Below are positions 1 to 12,200 of a DNA stretch of 64,000 nucleotides, piece after piece. A model generated the notes under the pieces. It was not told the DNA's origin and did not search any database. It saw only the letters and a program-made list of their open reading frames with translations. The position numbers and the translations under genes were made by a program. Source of the stretch: Lumbricus rubellus (Eukaryota > Annelida > Clitellata > Crassiclitellata > Lumbricidae); the NCBI GenBank assembly GCA_945859605.1, contig OX243815.1, positions 45,209,193 to 45,273,192 on the forward strand. The letters run 5' to 3'. Each line of letters begins with the position of its first letter. The stretch's first letter is position 1.

Positions 1-1
1 T

Positions 2-241
2 GAGCCAGGCGCGCATGAGGTGGAGTGGCGCCAGACGGGAGTGGCGACGTCGGAGGCGGGACGAGATGTCGTGGTCCGTGGGAAGGATCAGTACGACGTG
101 AGGGATTTGACGGACCGGGATGCTGCTGGTGGTGTGGAGGAGGAACGCTGGATAGGATCCGGTGTGGTGCGACCGAGTCCTGGGCAGGATGTGGTGGTCG
201 TGATTCGGGAGGAACTGGTGCCGGATGTGGACGACGAGAAG
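2..241 (+). CDS. ANK: Ankyrin exon 1 of window: linker before ZU5 (5' partial)
   Basis: Open from the window edge in the frame starting at base 2, about 80 residues, ending LVPDVDDEK before the donor AAG|GTAATC in phase 0. The next exon also starts in phase 0. It is acidic and valine-rich, with no recognised domain, as expected for the variable linker between ankyrin repeats and ZU5. The exon may start upstream of the window. The assignment to the ankyrin gene rests on position, strand, phase and exon-like GC content rather than on sequence similarity. Confidence 0.6.
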
Positions 242-3200
242 GTAATCGATTGGTTGATCATGAGTTGCTCCTCATACTCCTACTCCTGCTTCTGCTCCCC
301 TTTCTTTAGCTCCTATGTTTGCTGCTCCTCATGATACTCATTCTTTTCTTATCCTCTCGCCATTTCTACCCCGTCATGCTCTGCCTGCTTCTATTGCTCA
401 TTTTGCATCTCCTTCTCCTGCTCCCCATCTTGCCTTTCTTTCTGTTCCCAATCCTGCTTTTCTCCATTTTTCCTTATTCCTCTCCTCCTGATTTCCTTTT
501 CCTCCTCATTATTCTCCTACTTATACACCTACTCCTCCCTATTTTCTTCCTCCTCCATATTCTCCTCCTCCTCCTCCCTATTATTCTAATCCTCCCTATT
601 CTCCTCCTCCTCCCTTTTCGTCTCCTTCTCTTCCTCGTCGTCGTCCTCCTCGCTTTGTTATCTGGCTATCCTGAATATTGATGATCTTCCCTCCTTCCTC
701 GCTCCTTCTCCTTCCTTACCATTTTAACGTCAGCTGCATGTAACGTGTCGCATGTAACGTGTTGCGTGTGATTGTGTGTGTAACACTCTCAGTTTCTCTG
801 TTCTCGTTCTAGTCACTGTCGTGTCTAGTTTTTGACATAGATCTGACATCTTAGTGTCTGGTTTCAGTAGAACTCAGTTATGCTCTGTGACTTTTGTTTA
901 CTCAACATTTTTAGATCTATCTATGATGATGTGCTGATGCAGTGTTTGATGTTGTCTTACGTAGTGTGTGTGGTCTCCTAAATTTCTATCTTTTTCTAGA
1001 ATTTGGTTTTCGGTGTTTTTATTTTATTTCATGCTGAGCTATGTTGATGTAACATGGGACGGGATCCTTATGTTGATAATGTAACTGCCTGCCCGATTGT
1101 AGTCTTTAAGTCCTACTTAGGGAGATAATTTATTGTCAATTGTCATCCTGACCTGATTGTACATATATTATATAATCGTCATTCTGTGACTCATCCATGG
1201 TGATACCATTGTTCCCTCCCTGGTGATCACTTACTTCCACCATGCAAACTGATCCTCCTCATTATCATTGTCACCACCACAACCACCACCACCATCACCA
1301 CCACCACCACCACCACCACTGAGTTTTCCAAGTTCCAACATGTTGTTAGACCTAAAAAAAAATGTTGTGTTTCCGGTAACATAGCTAAAAAAAATTGGGT
1401 AGGTAGGTCGGAAAATATTTTTATTTTGGTAAAATGTTTTTATGCAGTGACTATCCGAAAAAGTATACCCCACTAGTCTTTTTTGCACGCTGAATCAAAG
1501 TACGTGTTCTAAGCAAGTATAAACTGCCTATTTCCCGACAGTCTGCACCTAAAACTGCTCTAGAAACAGTCCTATTAATTTCATTTTGTTGACGTCCCTT
1601 ATGTTATGTCAATACAAATGTTAAAAAAATATTTTTTGAAAAACATTTTTTTTATAAAATATTTTTACAAAAATATTTGAGTCGCGGCCGTAAAAATGGG
1701 TCGGTCGAGTTACCGGAAACACAACAATTTTTTTTCTACGCCTTATAAAAACTCATTTTTACTCACTTCTTTTAAACTAACGTAATTATTATCATCTAAA
1801 GTAAAGTGAAACTTTTAAAAAGTTAATACAACGTCGAAGTTAATTTATGATATTCAAATGGATATTTGAAGTTCACATGTTCTCAACTTGGTAAGGTACC
1901 AACCAATGTTCTGAAAATGTTTAAAGTGAAAATGTTCCAAAAATTGATATTTTACGACAGTGAAGGTTACGTGGTTGTGAGCGTAAGGTAGGTACGCTTT
2001 ACGACACCTGGGTAAGTATATTTCAGGCGTAAACTGTAGTTGCAATTGCAATTGCGAATTTATGGGTGACACTGCAAGAGAAATAAATTGGAGATATTAC
2101 ATATAATGAAGTCAAACTGTATTACTGTTTGTAATATTTATTATGCATTGATGCTCTTTATGTACTAAGAATATTCATTAGATGTCTTACATATTCATTA
2201 GATGTCTTACATATTCATTAGGTGTCTTGCATATTTCATTAGATTCATGAATATTCATTTTTAGATGCCTTGCATTGGCCAATGATACAAGTGCACACTC
2301 ATTATGCACGTGTATGTTTCTGTGCATCTCTATGTGTATGTTCGTACGTGTGTCTATCTGTATGTGTGTATGCGTGTCCCAGAAACAAGGCCAGGTCATC
2401 ATGAGGTCATTGCCTCTAACTGAAACAATGACCTCGTTATACTAGAATTCATTTCACAACAACGTAACCCATCGTAACGCGTCTCCACGCATAACACGTC
2501 TGTCCACCTCGCTGCTTTCCAGGACAATGTGGTGGATGCGGAGGTTCTGACGCCAGCCGTGGAGGAGGTCGTGAAGGAAGCGGAGGCGAACAAGTACATG
2601 TTGGCTGCTCCGGACTTCGTTCGTGGTCACGGTGGACCGCTCTTTAAGAGCAATCTTTCGGAGACGGATTCACGGATGTTTGGATCGACGTACAGCGGAA
2701 TGTCGTTTGCGAGTAGTCTCGACCCGGACAACGTCGCTCTCAACAGACAACCGATCTATTCAGGGTAGAGTTGTATTGTATCGTATCGTATCTATGGGTT
2801 TATATAGCACCTATTTATTTTCATTTAATTTTCAAACTGACACACAGCAGAATGATTACAATTCATTGTATGTTGTATGATCACAGGTTATTATATAGGA
2901 GTTGAACTTAACTATTGGCAGCCATTGGGACGCTTATGACGTCCTCATTTCAACTAACGCCATCAGCTGAATGAAAGGTTGAGTGGACCTTTGGGACGGT
3001 AGTAGGAAAAGAAATGTCTTTAGAAAATGAGAGGCTGATGAGAAAAAGATGTCATAGTTTAGATTTTAGTGATGGATGGACCAGCCACAGAAAATGCCTG
3101 ATGTTGGGCAAGAGCAGTCCTAGTCCATCTCCAGTATTCAGAGATTACATTGACACTGAACTTAGATTTGGGTTGGATGTTAGCTAAACTGTGAGGCCTA

Positions 3201-6200
3201 AAAAAATGTTGTGTTTCCGGTAACAGAGCTAAAAAAAATTGGGTAGGTAGGTCGGAAAATATTTTTATTTTGGTAAAATATTTTTATGCAGTGACTATCC
3301 GAAAAAGTATACCCCACTAGTCTTTTTTGCATGCTGAAACAAAGTACGTGTTCTAAGCAAGTATAAACTGCCTATTTCCAGACTGTCTGCACCTAAAACT
3401 GCTCTAGAAACAGTCCTATTAATTTCATTTTGTTGACGTCTCTTATGTTATGTCAATACAAATGTTTAAAAAAGATTTTTTGAAAAAAATTTAAATTTTT
3501 TTTGGAAAAAAGATTTTTTTTAATAAAATTTTTTACAAAAATATTTGAGTCGCGGCCGTAAAAATGGGTCGGTCGGGTTACCGGAAACACAAATTTTTTT
3601 TACGCCTGATCAGGTTTCAGTCTTTTTTTTAAACTGAAGATTCTGGTGGAGAGGCTACATTTAACCTGATTTCCCTGAGATTTAATGTATATGGTTATGA
3701 AGTGAGTCATGTTTTTAAAAGTTATATGGGGCGCAGTGGTGTAGTGGTGGCGTCGTTGCCTTGGAGCCGGAAGGTTCGAATCCCCCTCGCCACGTAAGGA
3801 CCTTGGTCAAGTCTTTCACTCACAATATCTCAGCGCTTCGGCGTGAAAATCTGATGCAGTGTCCGCTCTGCATTCGGGAGCGCCTCTGAGCAGAGAGCTT
3901 GAAGGGGCACTATAAGAAGTGCACATACAAACAAGCAATCTTTGTTTACTGCTTTGCGGCTGCTACTATTGTGAAATGAATAGAAGACTTAAAACTGAGA
4001 ATGTAATGAATTTTTGTGTTTTCTGTTATTCTCTAAAGGTTCCTGGTGAGCTTCCTGGTGGACGCGAGAGGTGGAGCGATGCGTGGCTGTCGTCACTCCG
4101 GCATTCGCATAATCATTCCGCCTGGCAGAGCGTGCATGCCGACGCGTGTCACGTGCAAGCTCGTGAAGAAGGAGAAGCTGCCTCAACCACCGCCACTGAT
4201 GGAGGGAGAAGCACTCGCCAGTCGCGTCCTCGTCATGGGCCCATCAGGGGCAAAGTTCCTTGGGTAGAAACACTGCTTTTCTGTTGCTATTAGTAGTTGA
4301 AGTTTCTCTCTATTGTGTGCAAATTAAAAGGGTGATGATGATGATGAAGATGATGATGACAATGATGACGATGATGATGATGATGATGATGACGACTACG
4401 ACGATGATGGCTTTGGAAATGATGATGATGATTATGATGATAATGACAATGATGACGATGATGATGACAACGACAACGGCGATTGTTGTGTCGTGTTTCT
4501 ATAAACAGTTTTCAATCAAGTGATCAAATAAAAATAATGATGATCATGATGATGCTCGTGATGATGATCATGATGATGATTTCGATGATGATTTTTGTGA
4601 TGATTTATAAATGGTGATTATTTTTGTGATTATTTTGGTTATGATTTTTGTGACAATTTGGTGATAATTTGGTGATGGTTTGATGGTACTGATGGTTATG
4701 TTTCTGCTGCATTTTCTTCTAGGCCGGTCATTCTCGAAGTGCCGCACTTTGCATCGTTACGAGGCGCCGAGCGAGAGATAACCGTACTGCGCAGTGAGAA
4801 TGGCCAGACATGGCGCGAACACACAGATCTCGCGACTTTGGACTCGATACAAAATACGTTGTGTGGCAGCTTTGAAGGTGAAGGTGATTGTTCCATCGGG
4901 CGTGACTGTCGCACTTTGGGGACCAGACTACGCCAGGCTTCTACTTCTACGTCATTCCTCGCAAATCCTTATCATCGTTGTTGTGTTGTTGTTGTTGTTG
5001 TTGTCTCGTGTTGTTGTTGTCTTTTGTGTGAAGCTTTGTGGCATGTTTTTGTGTCGTGCTTTGTAAATTTTAGCGCTTTGCCTCCTTGTGTGATCTGTGA
5101 GTTGTAGATTTTCTTGTAGTGCTTATCTTTTATCTTTTGAAACACGTAGTGTTTATCTATTATCATGTGAAACATGTAGTTCCTCCTGTCTTTTATCTTT
5201 TGAAACACATAGTGTTTATCTATTAATTATCATGTGAAACATGTAGTTCATATCTTTTATCTTTTTAAACACGTAGTCGTAGTGGTTATCTGTTATCATG
5301 TGAAACATTATCTTTTGAAACACGTAGTAAATCCTATCTTTTATCTTTCGAAACATGTAGTGTTTATCTGTGATCATGTGAAACATGTAGTGCTTATCTG
5401 TTACCATTTGAAACACGTAGGTTTTATATATGCTATCATGTGTAACACGTAATTCTAATCTTCTATCTTTTTTAACATGTAGTGGTTATCTTTTATCATG
5501 TGTAACACGTAATTATGATCTTTTATCTTTTTAAACACGTAGTGGTTATATATGCTATCATGTGAAACACGTAGTTTGTAGCATGTTATGCCTTTGGCTT
5601 ATCCCATCATGTTTTTCGTGTGATCTTGTGCTGGTTCTTGTCTGTTCTGTTTACTGTTGTTTTCTTTGCTCTTTGATGATAGCCGTGTTCTTGTTTTTAG
5701 TTTTCATTAATTGTTTTGTTGTTCTTTGCTGTGTTGTCCACGTGTTTGTTGTTATGTGGTTGTTTCTTATGTGTTGTTGATGTTGTCTGGCCATTGTTCT
5801 GCAGTCACTATTGACATCGTTCCCTTTGTTCTCTTTGTTGTGTATATGTTCTTTGCTGGTTCTTATCGGTTGTTTCTGTTCTAAGGCGTCCTATGTGTGT
5901 TTTTGTTCTTATGTCTGTTCTTGTTCTTATGTCTGTTCTTGTTCTTATGTCTGTTCTTTGTTTGTATGTCTGTTCTTTGTTCTTATGCCTATTCTTGTTC
6001 TCATATCTGTTCTTGTTCGTATGTCTGTTCTTTGTTCTCATATCTGTTCTTGTTTGTATGTCTGTTCTTTGTTCTTATGTCTGTTATTTGTTCTTATGTT
6101 TGTTCTTGTTCTTATGTCTGTTCTTTGTTCTTATGTCTGTTCTTGTTCAATATCTGTGAGTGTGTCATTGTCCACTGTGCTTCATTGTCTGTAGTTCTCT

Positions 6201-9200
6201 CCTGCTTCTTCCCACTCCTGCTTTGCTTCTTCCACTGCATCCAATAGTCTTGCAGACTTAGCTCTAGTTCACCTTCTTTATGACTGTGCTTCTTGTTTCT
6301 GCCGATTGTTTTAGCGATCACGACATTTGACCTTAGTGAGCTCTTTTGCATGACTGGTAAAATATGTAATGCATGCACATCTCTATGGTTAATTATCAAT
6401 CATGTCGCTGAATTAGGTGAGATGCTGTGGTACATTGTTTACTCTGCTTGGCGGTCTTTCATTCTGTGGATTCTATACATTTATATAGAGGCTCTTAAAG
6501 AAACCTACTCAGGAGCGCTTCCAGCCCAGCCACGGCAGAAGAGAAAAGAGACTTGAGAGATTTATGAGAAAAAAAATGATTGGTCAGATGTAATAAATTA
6601 TGCAGCATTGAAGGGAGGTCGTTCCAGATGAATGGTCCTATAATTGAGAAATCTCAGCGTTGTCTGGCAGCTAAACGATCCTGTGGAACTAGGAGTTTCT
6701 ACTTCGCAGCAGGGCGATGAGCGCGACATGCTTCAGCGTCAGGTGGTCGGAGACTGGGTTCGGAGATCGCATAGGTAAGATGGAGTGCAAACAAGGATGC
6801 AGCATGAAACCAGAGCAGCTATTCGATATACGAGATATGTTGGGCTACAAGCAACCAGTGCAACACATCACACATGTAGACAGAGACAGAGGCAAGTTTG
6901 TGAATCTGCCCAATGAGCCGAACAGCGTAGTGCTGAACCAGATCTAATTATCCCAGAACACCAAGGAGGAAGCCAACAGGTATCACGCAGCAACATTTGG
7001 TCAATTCGCCTTGCGACAAAGGCATGCACTAGAACAACGAGTGCATCACGAGCAAGAGAACTAGCAACCACTCGAAACTGGCGAGCAGCATTTGAGTTTA
7101 AATCCTGGCTTGGTCAGAATGATATTTCAGGCGTGCTTTCTGTTCATGCTGCACCTCTAGCAAAGGCGGATGTGAAGGTGCTAAGACAGGAATTGAGGAC
7201 AACTGGTCCGTCCTGTGCCTTGACTGTTAGGAATTTGAAGTCACTAGCGTTTGATGCACATGGTGGGTTAGGGGAATGAGTTTTCTCAGATATCTAGAAT
7301 TCATGGTTACAATTACTGTGGCATGTCAGAGATCGTCGTTGCTTACCGACAGACAATTTAGTGCATGAAATCGATCGAGACACGTCTGTTCGATATAAAT
7401 TATGTCTAGCTGGACTTGGGTTTGACATGTAGTCGCACCATTTTAGATTCTGTTTTTCCTGTAGATGCTGGCAATTAGTGTAGTACGTAGGTTTCAGTGC
7501 CATATGCTTCACACTGTTTTATGGTTTAGTCTTTGTAGAGAGCTTATTATGATGAGTACGAGATCTGTGATTTGCTGTTTTGATAAATCAGTCGTACTGC
7601 GTATAACTTCCAGTGGATTCAGTTTTTATACATCTATTCAATCAGTCAATCAATCAATCAATCAGTCAAGCAATCAATCAATCAGTACCTGTGTTATTCA
7701 ACAAATCCAGTTTCTGTATATACAATTAGTTACAAGTTTCTAGCACGTCCTGTGTTTTATTAAATTAGTTAAAATAGAGTTGTGCGGCGCTGTTGAGAGG
7801 GATTTTGAATCGACCAGATCTCGTACTGCTTTGATTTCGTATTTAATATTCCCTGATTTATACAGGTTCCCTGCTTTCGTGTTATGTGGTTCCCTGCTTC
7901 TGTGTTACGTGGTTCCCTGCTTCTGTGTTATGTGGTTCCCTGCTTCTGTGATATGTATGAATGTGCTTTTAGTATCCCACAAAATAGTTTCCAATACGAC
8001 GAGTGCTTCTTTGACCACTTCCCAAATTACCTTCCTAACGTCAGTGGATTTATTTCGGCAATTCAAGATTACTTATCCAGTCTTCCAAGTGCTTTTCAAT
8101 TTTATCAAAACTGGAAACAGGTTTCCAGAATAAAAATTTGCTTACATAATTATGTTCACGTATGCTTAATGTCCGCATTTAATGTAATTTTTCTTCTTCA
8201 GATTTTGCTTTCTTGAATTTTTCTCTTTTGGGCTTCATTCCTATCCTGCTGCAAATTCACCGGACTGGACAGACATTAAATGCAAATTAGTCGGTGCAAT
8301 TAAATTAAATTTAAATGCTCGTTCATTTTAAATTCATTTAAAATAAACACATTACGATTTTTCGCAACTAAAATTTTCATATTAAATGCTCAACAACCGT
8401 TGAACTCCCGGGAAAGGAGCGAGCGACCTTGGGAACGTCCAAGGAAACCGAAACTCGGTGAGGGAAATTTCCGGACAGGGACACTCCGGCAGAAGTACTT
8501 CGTTGGTTGTTTCGTGTTGGTGGTTTGGCTTTGTGTTTGTGTATTGGTTTGGCTTCACAGTAGTTTCAACAGTCTCTTGGAGGTATATCCTCCCGGGAAT
8601 CCGCCAGTTTTCCCTCATCTCTTCCATGTTTCTTTCCGTTAGATCTGGAAAGTGCGGAGGAGCTGTACCACCGGCGCATCACGCGGATCATCACTTCGGA
8701 CTTTCCGAAGTACTTTGCGGTCGTGACTCGCATTCGACAGGAGACGTCCGTCGTGAGTCAGAAGGGAGGAATCATCAGTTCTACCGTCGTACCTCAAGTG
8801 CAGACCGTCTTCCCACCTGGAGCTGTCACCAAGTCCATCAAACTAGGCTTACAGGTAGTTTTAATTACAGGTAGTTTTAATTACAGGTAGTTTTAATTAC
8901 AGGTAGTTTTCATTACAGGTAGTTTTAATTACAGGTAGACTGTTTAGCGTCAGAAAGCGACCTTACATTAGTTACCGAAATGACGTACACATAGTCGCAT
9001 ACTGTACATACGTTATAGAAAAGAATAACGTATGTGTACTGTACGCATATGTTAAAAATGTAATTATTGTTGCAGAATGAAAAATATTCATTTATGGAAA
9101 TATTTATGTATATCTGTGTAAGTTATCATCTTCAACAAATATTACCGGTATGTGGACTATCACAAGACAGTTTTTAAGTGGAATAATGAGTGTTGTTGTT

Positions 9201-12200
9201 GCGTTGATTGTAAGCGGTATTCCAGCAACGCAGAGTCCAATTTTGTGCAGATGAGTGATGCACATGAGCGAATAAATTGATGCTAGTGTACGCTAACGTA
9301 TAGCATAATAACGTATACTGTATACCGTAGTCGTTTTAAGAAAAAAATGATGAAAATCTATGTAATTCTGTCGAATTATGAGTAATCTTAGATTTTATCA
9401 TCTTTGATGTCCTCTATGTCCATCAAGGCATTAAGCAGATCAGGCACCTGAGTATTTCTGTGAAACATTTCTTGTGTCGTAGGCTCACCCAATCACCGAT
9501 GAATTGGTCGAGAAGGTCTGTGGTAACAAGGTGTCGGTGAGTCCCATCGTGACGATCGAACCGCGAAGACGTAAGTTCCACCAGCCGATCACCGTGACGA
9601 TTCCTCTGCCTCCGAATCTGCAGTCGGTGAAGCAGGTCGAGAGGATTCCAACGCTGCGACTACTCTGCAGCATGAACGGTTGGTAGTGAAGTGCACAGTG
9701 GCGCTCTCTCTATCCTGTAGCGAAATTATTAATTGGATCCTGTTATTGAAACGGTTGTTTTTGCATTGCTGTGATTGTGTTTGCGCTGCTGCTGGAAATA
9801 ATCATTTTATCTATGGGTGCGGATTTTAATACCTAATCAATTAATTGTTATAAACTTTATTGATAAATTTACTTTTTGACTTGTTTGATTAATTTTCTAT
9901 CCATTTTTTATTTATGTTTTGATTTCAAGTGTCCATTTTATGATTAAACAACGTAGTGAGAAATGATAATGTAGATCTATTGAGTGGAAATGGATGGAGA
10001 TAGGCTAGATGGTGATGTAGAGATTAAAGATGATAAGATTACCGGGGTATTTGTTTTCATTGTAATATATTTTTGACGTTTTTTGTACGAAGAAAGTAGC
10101 AGCTGACTCAATGTCTCCGTGCGTAACTTACACCAAATTAATAGAAACTAGTCGATTAACTGCAATTAAAATTTGGGATCTAATTGATTAAAATTATTTT
10201 AAAAAGGACCGGCCACAATTTTACGATTTTCTTTGTGCACTCTTTCGACATTGAGTGCGCTTGAAGTATCAAAAACGTTTTAAGAATTTTTTTAATTTTC
10301 ATAAAATTTCACGATTAATTATATATATATAAATATGATTTCTTAGCAAATATGTTTGGCATTAAATGCACATGAGGTACTAGAAACATTAAAAAACTTG
10401 AAGTACTTAGGTATTTGCTGCGATTTAACTGTTTGGGGTCGTGAGGGAAACGCGAGATAATGATATGAATATGATTGTATTTCCAGCGGCCATGGATCCG
10501 ACGGAATGGGAAGACATAACAGGAAGCACTCCAATGACACTGACCAACAACTGTGTCTCGTTCACTACAACCGTCTCAGCCAGGTGAGCTTTTCACCTCG
10601 TCATACCAATTCACTGTCTTTGCCATTTCAAAATTTATATGGTGCTGTTTCAAAAAGCCTAACTCTAACTCGAACAGAAACATTAAACCTAGGTCTAACC
10701 CCAAAAGAAACCCTAACCCTAGCTCTACCCCGAACAGAAATTGAAAGTGAATTGAACAAGCCAAAATTAACCAATTAAATTTTTTACATATGATTATTTG
10801 ATTCAAATCGATTGTTAAATTAATTAAAATTAATAAATGAAAATGTTTATTCCAACCATTGATTAATTAATTGTAAAAATCCCTAAATATGTATACTAAC
10901 TGTGGGGCGCAGTGGTGTTGTGGTGGCGTCGTTGCCTTGGAGCCGGAAGGTTCGAGGTTCGAACCCATCTCACTGCGTAAGGACCTTGGGCAAGTCCTTC
11001 ACTCACAATTGCTCAGCGCTTCGGCATGAAACTCCGATGCAGTGTCCGCTCTGCATTCGGGAGCGCCTCTGAGTAGAAAGGACTTGAAGGGACGCTATAA
11101 CAAGTACACATTCATACAAACCAACCTAAATAATAAAAGTCGAGTGTTAATTTCTGTTGCAGGTTTTGGTTGGTCAATTCGGACAAACCGAAGGAGTCGT
11201 TAATGAACGGAAGTAATCTTTACGCTGAGGCAATCGTTGTTCCGTTCATGGCGAACTTTGTTGTCTTTGCGAAGCGTCTCGGTCTGCTCGACGCTCAACT
11301 GCGTCTGTTCTGCATGACTGACGACAAGATGGATAAGACTCTCGAGAGTCAGGAGAAGTTCGCGGAAGTCGCGAGAAGTCGCGATGTTGAGGTAATCGGT
11401 CTGTGTGTGTGTGTATGTGTGTGTTTGTGTGTGTGTGTGTGTGTCAGTCTGTGTGTGTGTCTGTGTGTGTCTGTCTGTGTGTGTGTGTCTGTGTGTGTGT
11501 GTGTGTCTGTCTGTCTTTGTGCGTGTGTCTGTGTGTGTGTGTGTCTGTGTGTGTGTGTGTGTCGGTGTGTCTGTCTGTCTGTCTGAGGAATTTATTTAAC
11601 ACCCCTTAAAAATAGCCATTCAGACACGTTTTGACTAAACTCGCTTTCTTCTTATAAGTTGCTCAAATCTTACCTTTTTATCTGTGGTTGCGCTGGGAGC
11701 GCCTCTGGAATCACAATCGCGGGTCTCTTGAAGAGGCGCTATATAAATTCTCAGAATGAACGAACGAATGTCTGTGTCATCATAGGTGTTGGATGGATCT
11801 CATGAAGAGGCGCTACATAAATCCTCAGAATGAATGAATGTCTGTGCTTTCATAGGTGTTGGATGGGAAGGCGCAGTGGGTCGAATGCACCGGCAACCTC
11901 CTTCGCGTTCTCAAGGGCGACGAGTCCGACAAGCAGCCGAAGATCAGCTTCCGTGCGTTCCGCGAGAACCGCCAGTCCCTCAACGTGCGCGTGCGTCACT
12001 TCGAGGAGGAACCGACTGGTTCCCTGTTGTTCATGCGTGAACCGCGATCAACGAAGGAGCAGACGCCGATCTGCAATCTGACCGTCACGCTCCCCTCGTC
12101 CTCCTCCGACGCTGGCGCCGTCTCGACCGGTTCGACGGTCGACACGGATGAACTGCAGCAGAAACTGCAGTTGCTGAAGCAGCTTGAACGTGAGTGTTGT

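Larger units (their letters stand above)
242..2522. other. Ankyrin intron with pyrimidine tract, repeats and one MITE
   Basis: Non-coding intron. It holds a strand-asymmetric CT-rich tract (about 262-720), a (CCA)n stretch (about 1275-1320), a Harbinger-like MITE (1349-1742) and a 20-22 bp tandem repeat of the form ATTCATTAGATGTCTTACAT (about 2170-2250). The long open frame at 319-681 reads only Leu/Phe/Ile/Pro and is a by-product of the CT tract, not a gene. Confidence 0.7.
2765..4038. other. Ankyrin intron with a MITE and a SINE
   Basis: Non-coding. It contains the second Harbinger-like MITE (3195-3606) and a full tRNA-derived SINE (3728-3934) about 100 bases before the next acceptor. A degenerate repeat piece starting near 2790 (GGTTTATATAGCACC) shares wording with 33,080-33,190. 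Confidence 0.7.
4878..8642. other. Ankyrin intron, 3.8 kb, minisatellites and repeat fragments
   Basis: No exon seen. Contents: (TTG)n near 4977-5030; a minisatellite at about 5100-5570; an 18-19 bp TTCTTATGTCTGTTCTTGT array at about 5890-6150; a minus-strand SINE-tail type repeat at about 6478-6700; an ATCA/GTCA run at 7640-7685; a 23-24 bp GGTTCCCTGCTTCTGTGTTA array at about 7866-7960. Open frames here follow these repeats and lack homology. Confidence 0.65.

Noticed and set aside
319..681. 120-residue Leu/Phe/Pro open frame
   Set aside because: It lies fully in a CT-rich tract and has the composition of that tract; no start context, no homology.
3737..3783. tRNA gene
   Set aside because: A and B boxes are present but the acceptor and anticodon stems do not pair and the same sequence is repeated as a SINE.
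5811..6247. Cys/Val/Phe-rich open frames of up to 127 residues
   Set aside because: All three plus frames are open because of the TTCTTATGTCTG tandem array.
10650..10745. Interstitial telomere array
   Set aside because: CCCTAA-like words are irregular and short; same for 57,855-57,925 and 59,020-59,350, which lie inside elements.
11403..11609. Cys-Val repeat proteins
   Set aside because: Translation of an intronic GT microsatellite that starts after the exon 8 donor.
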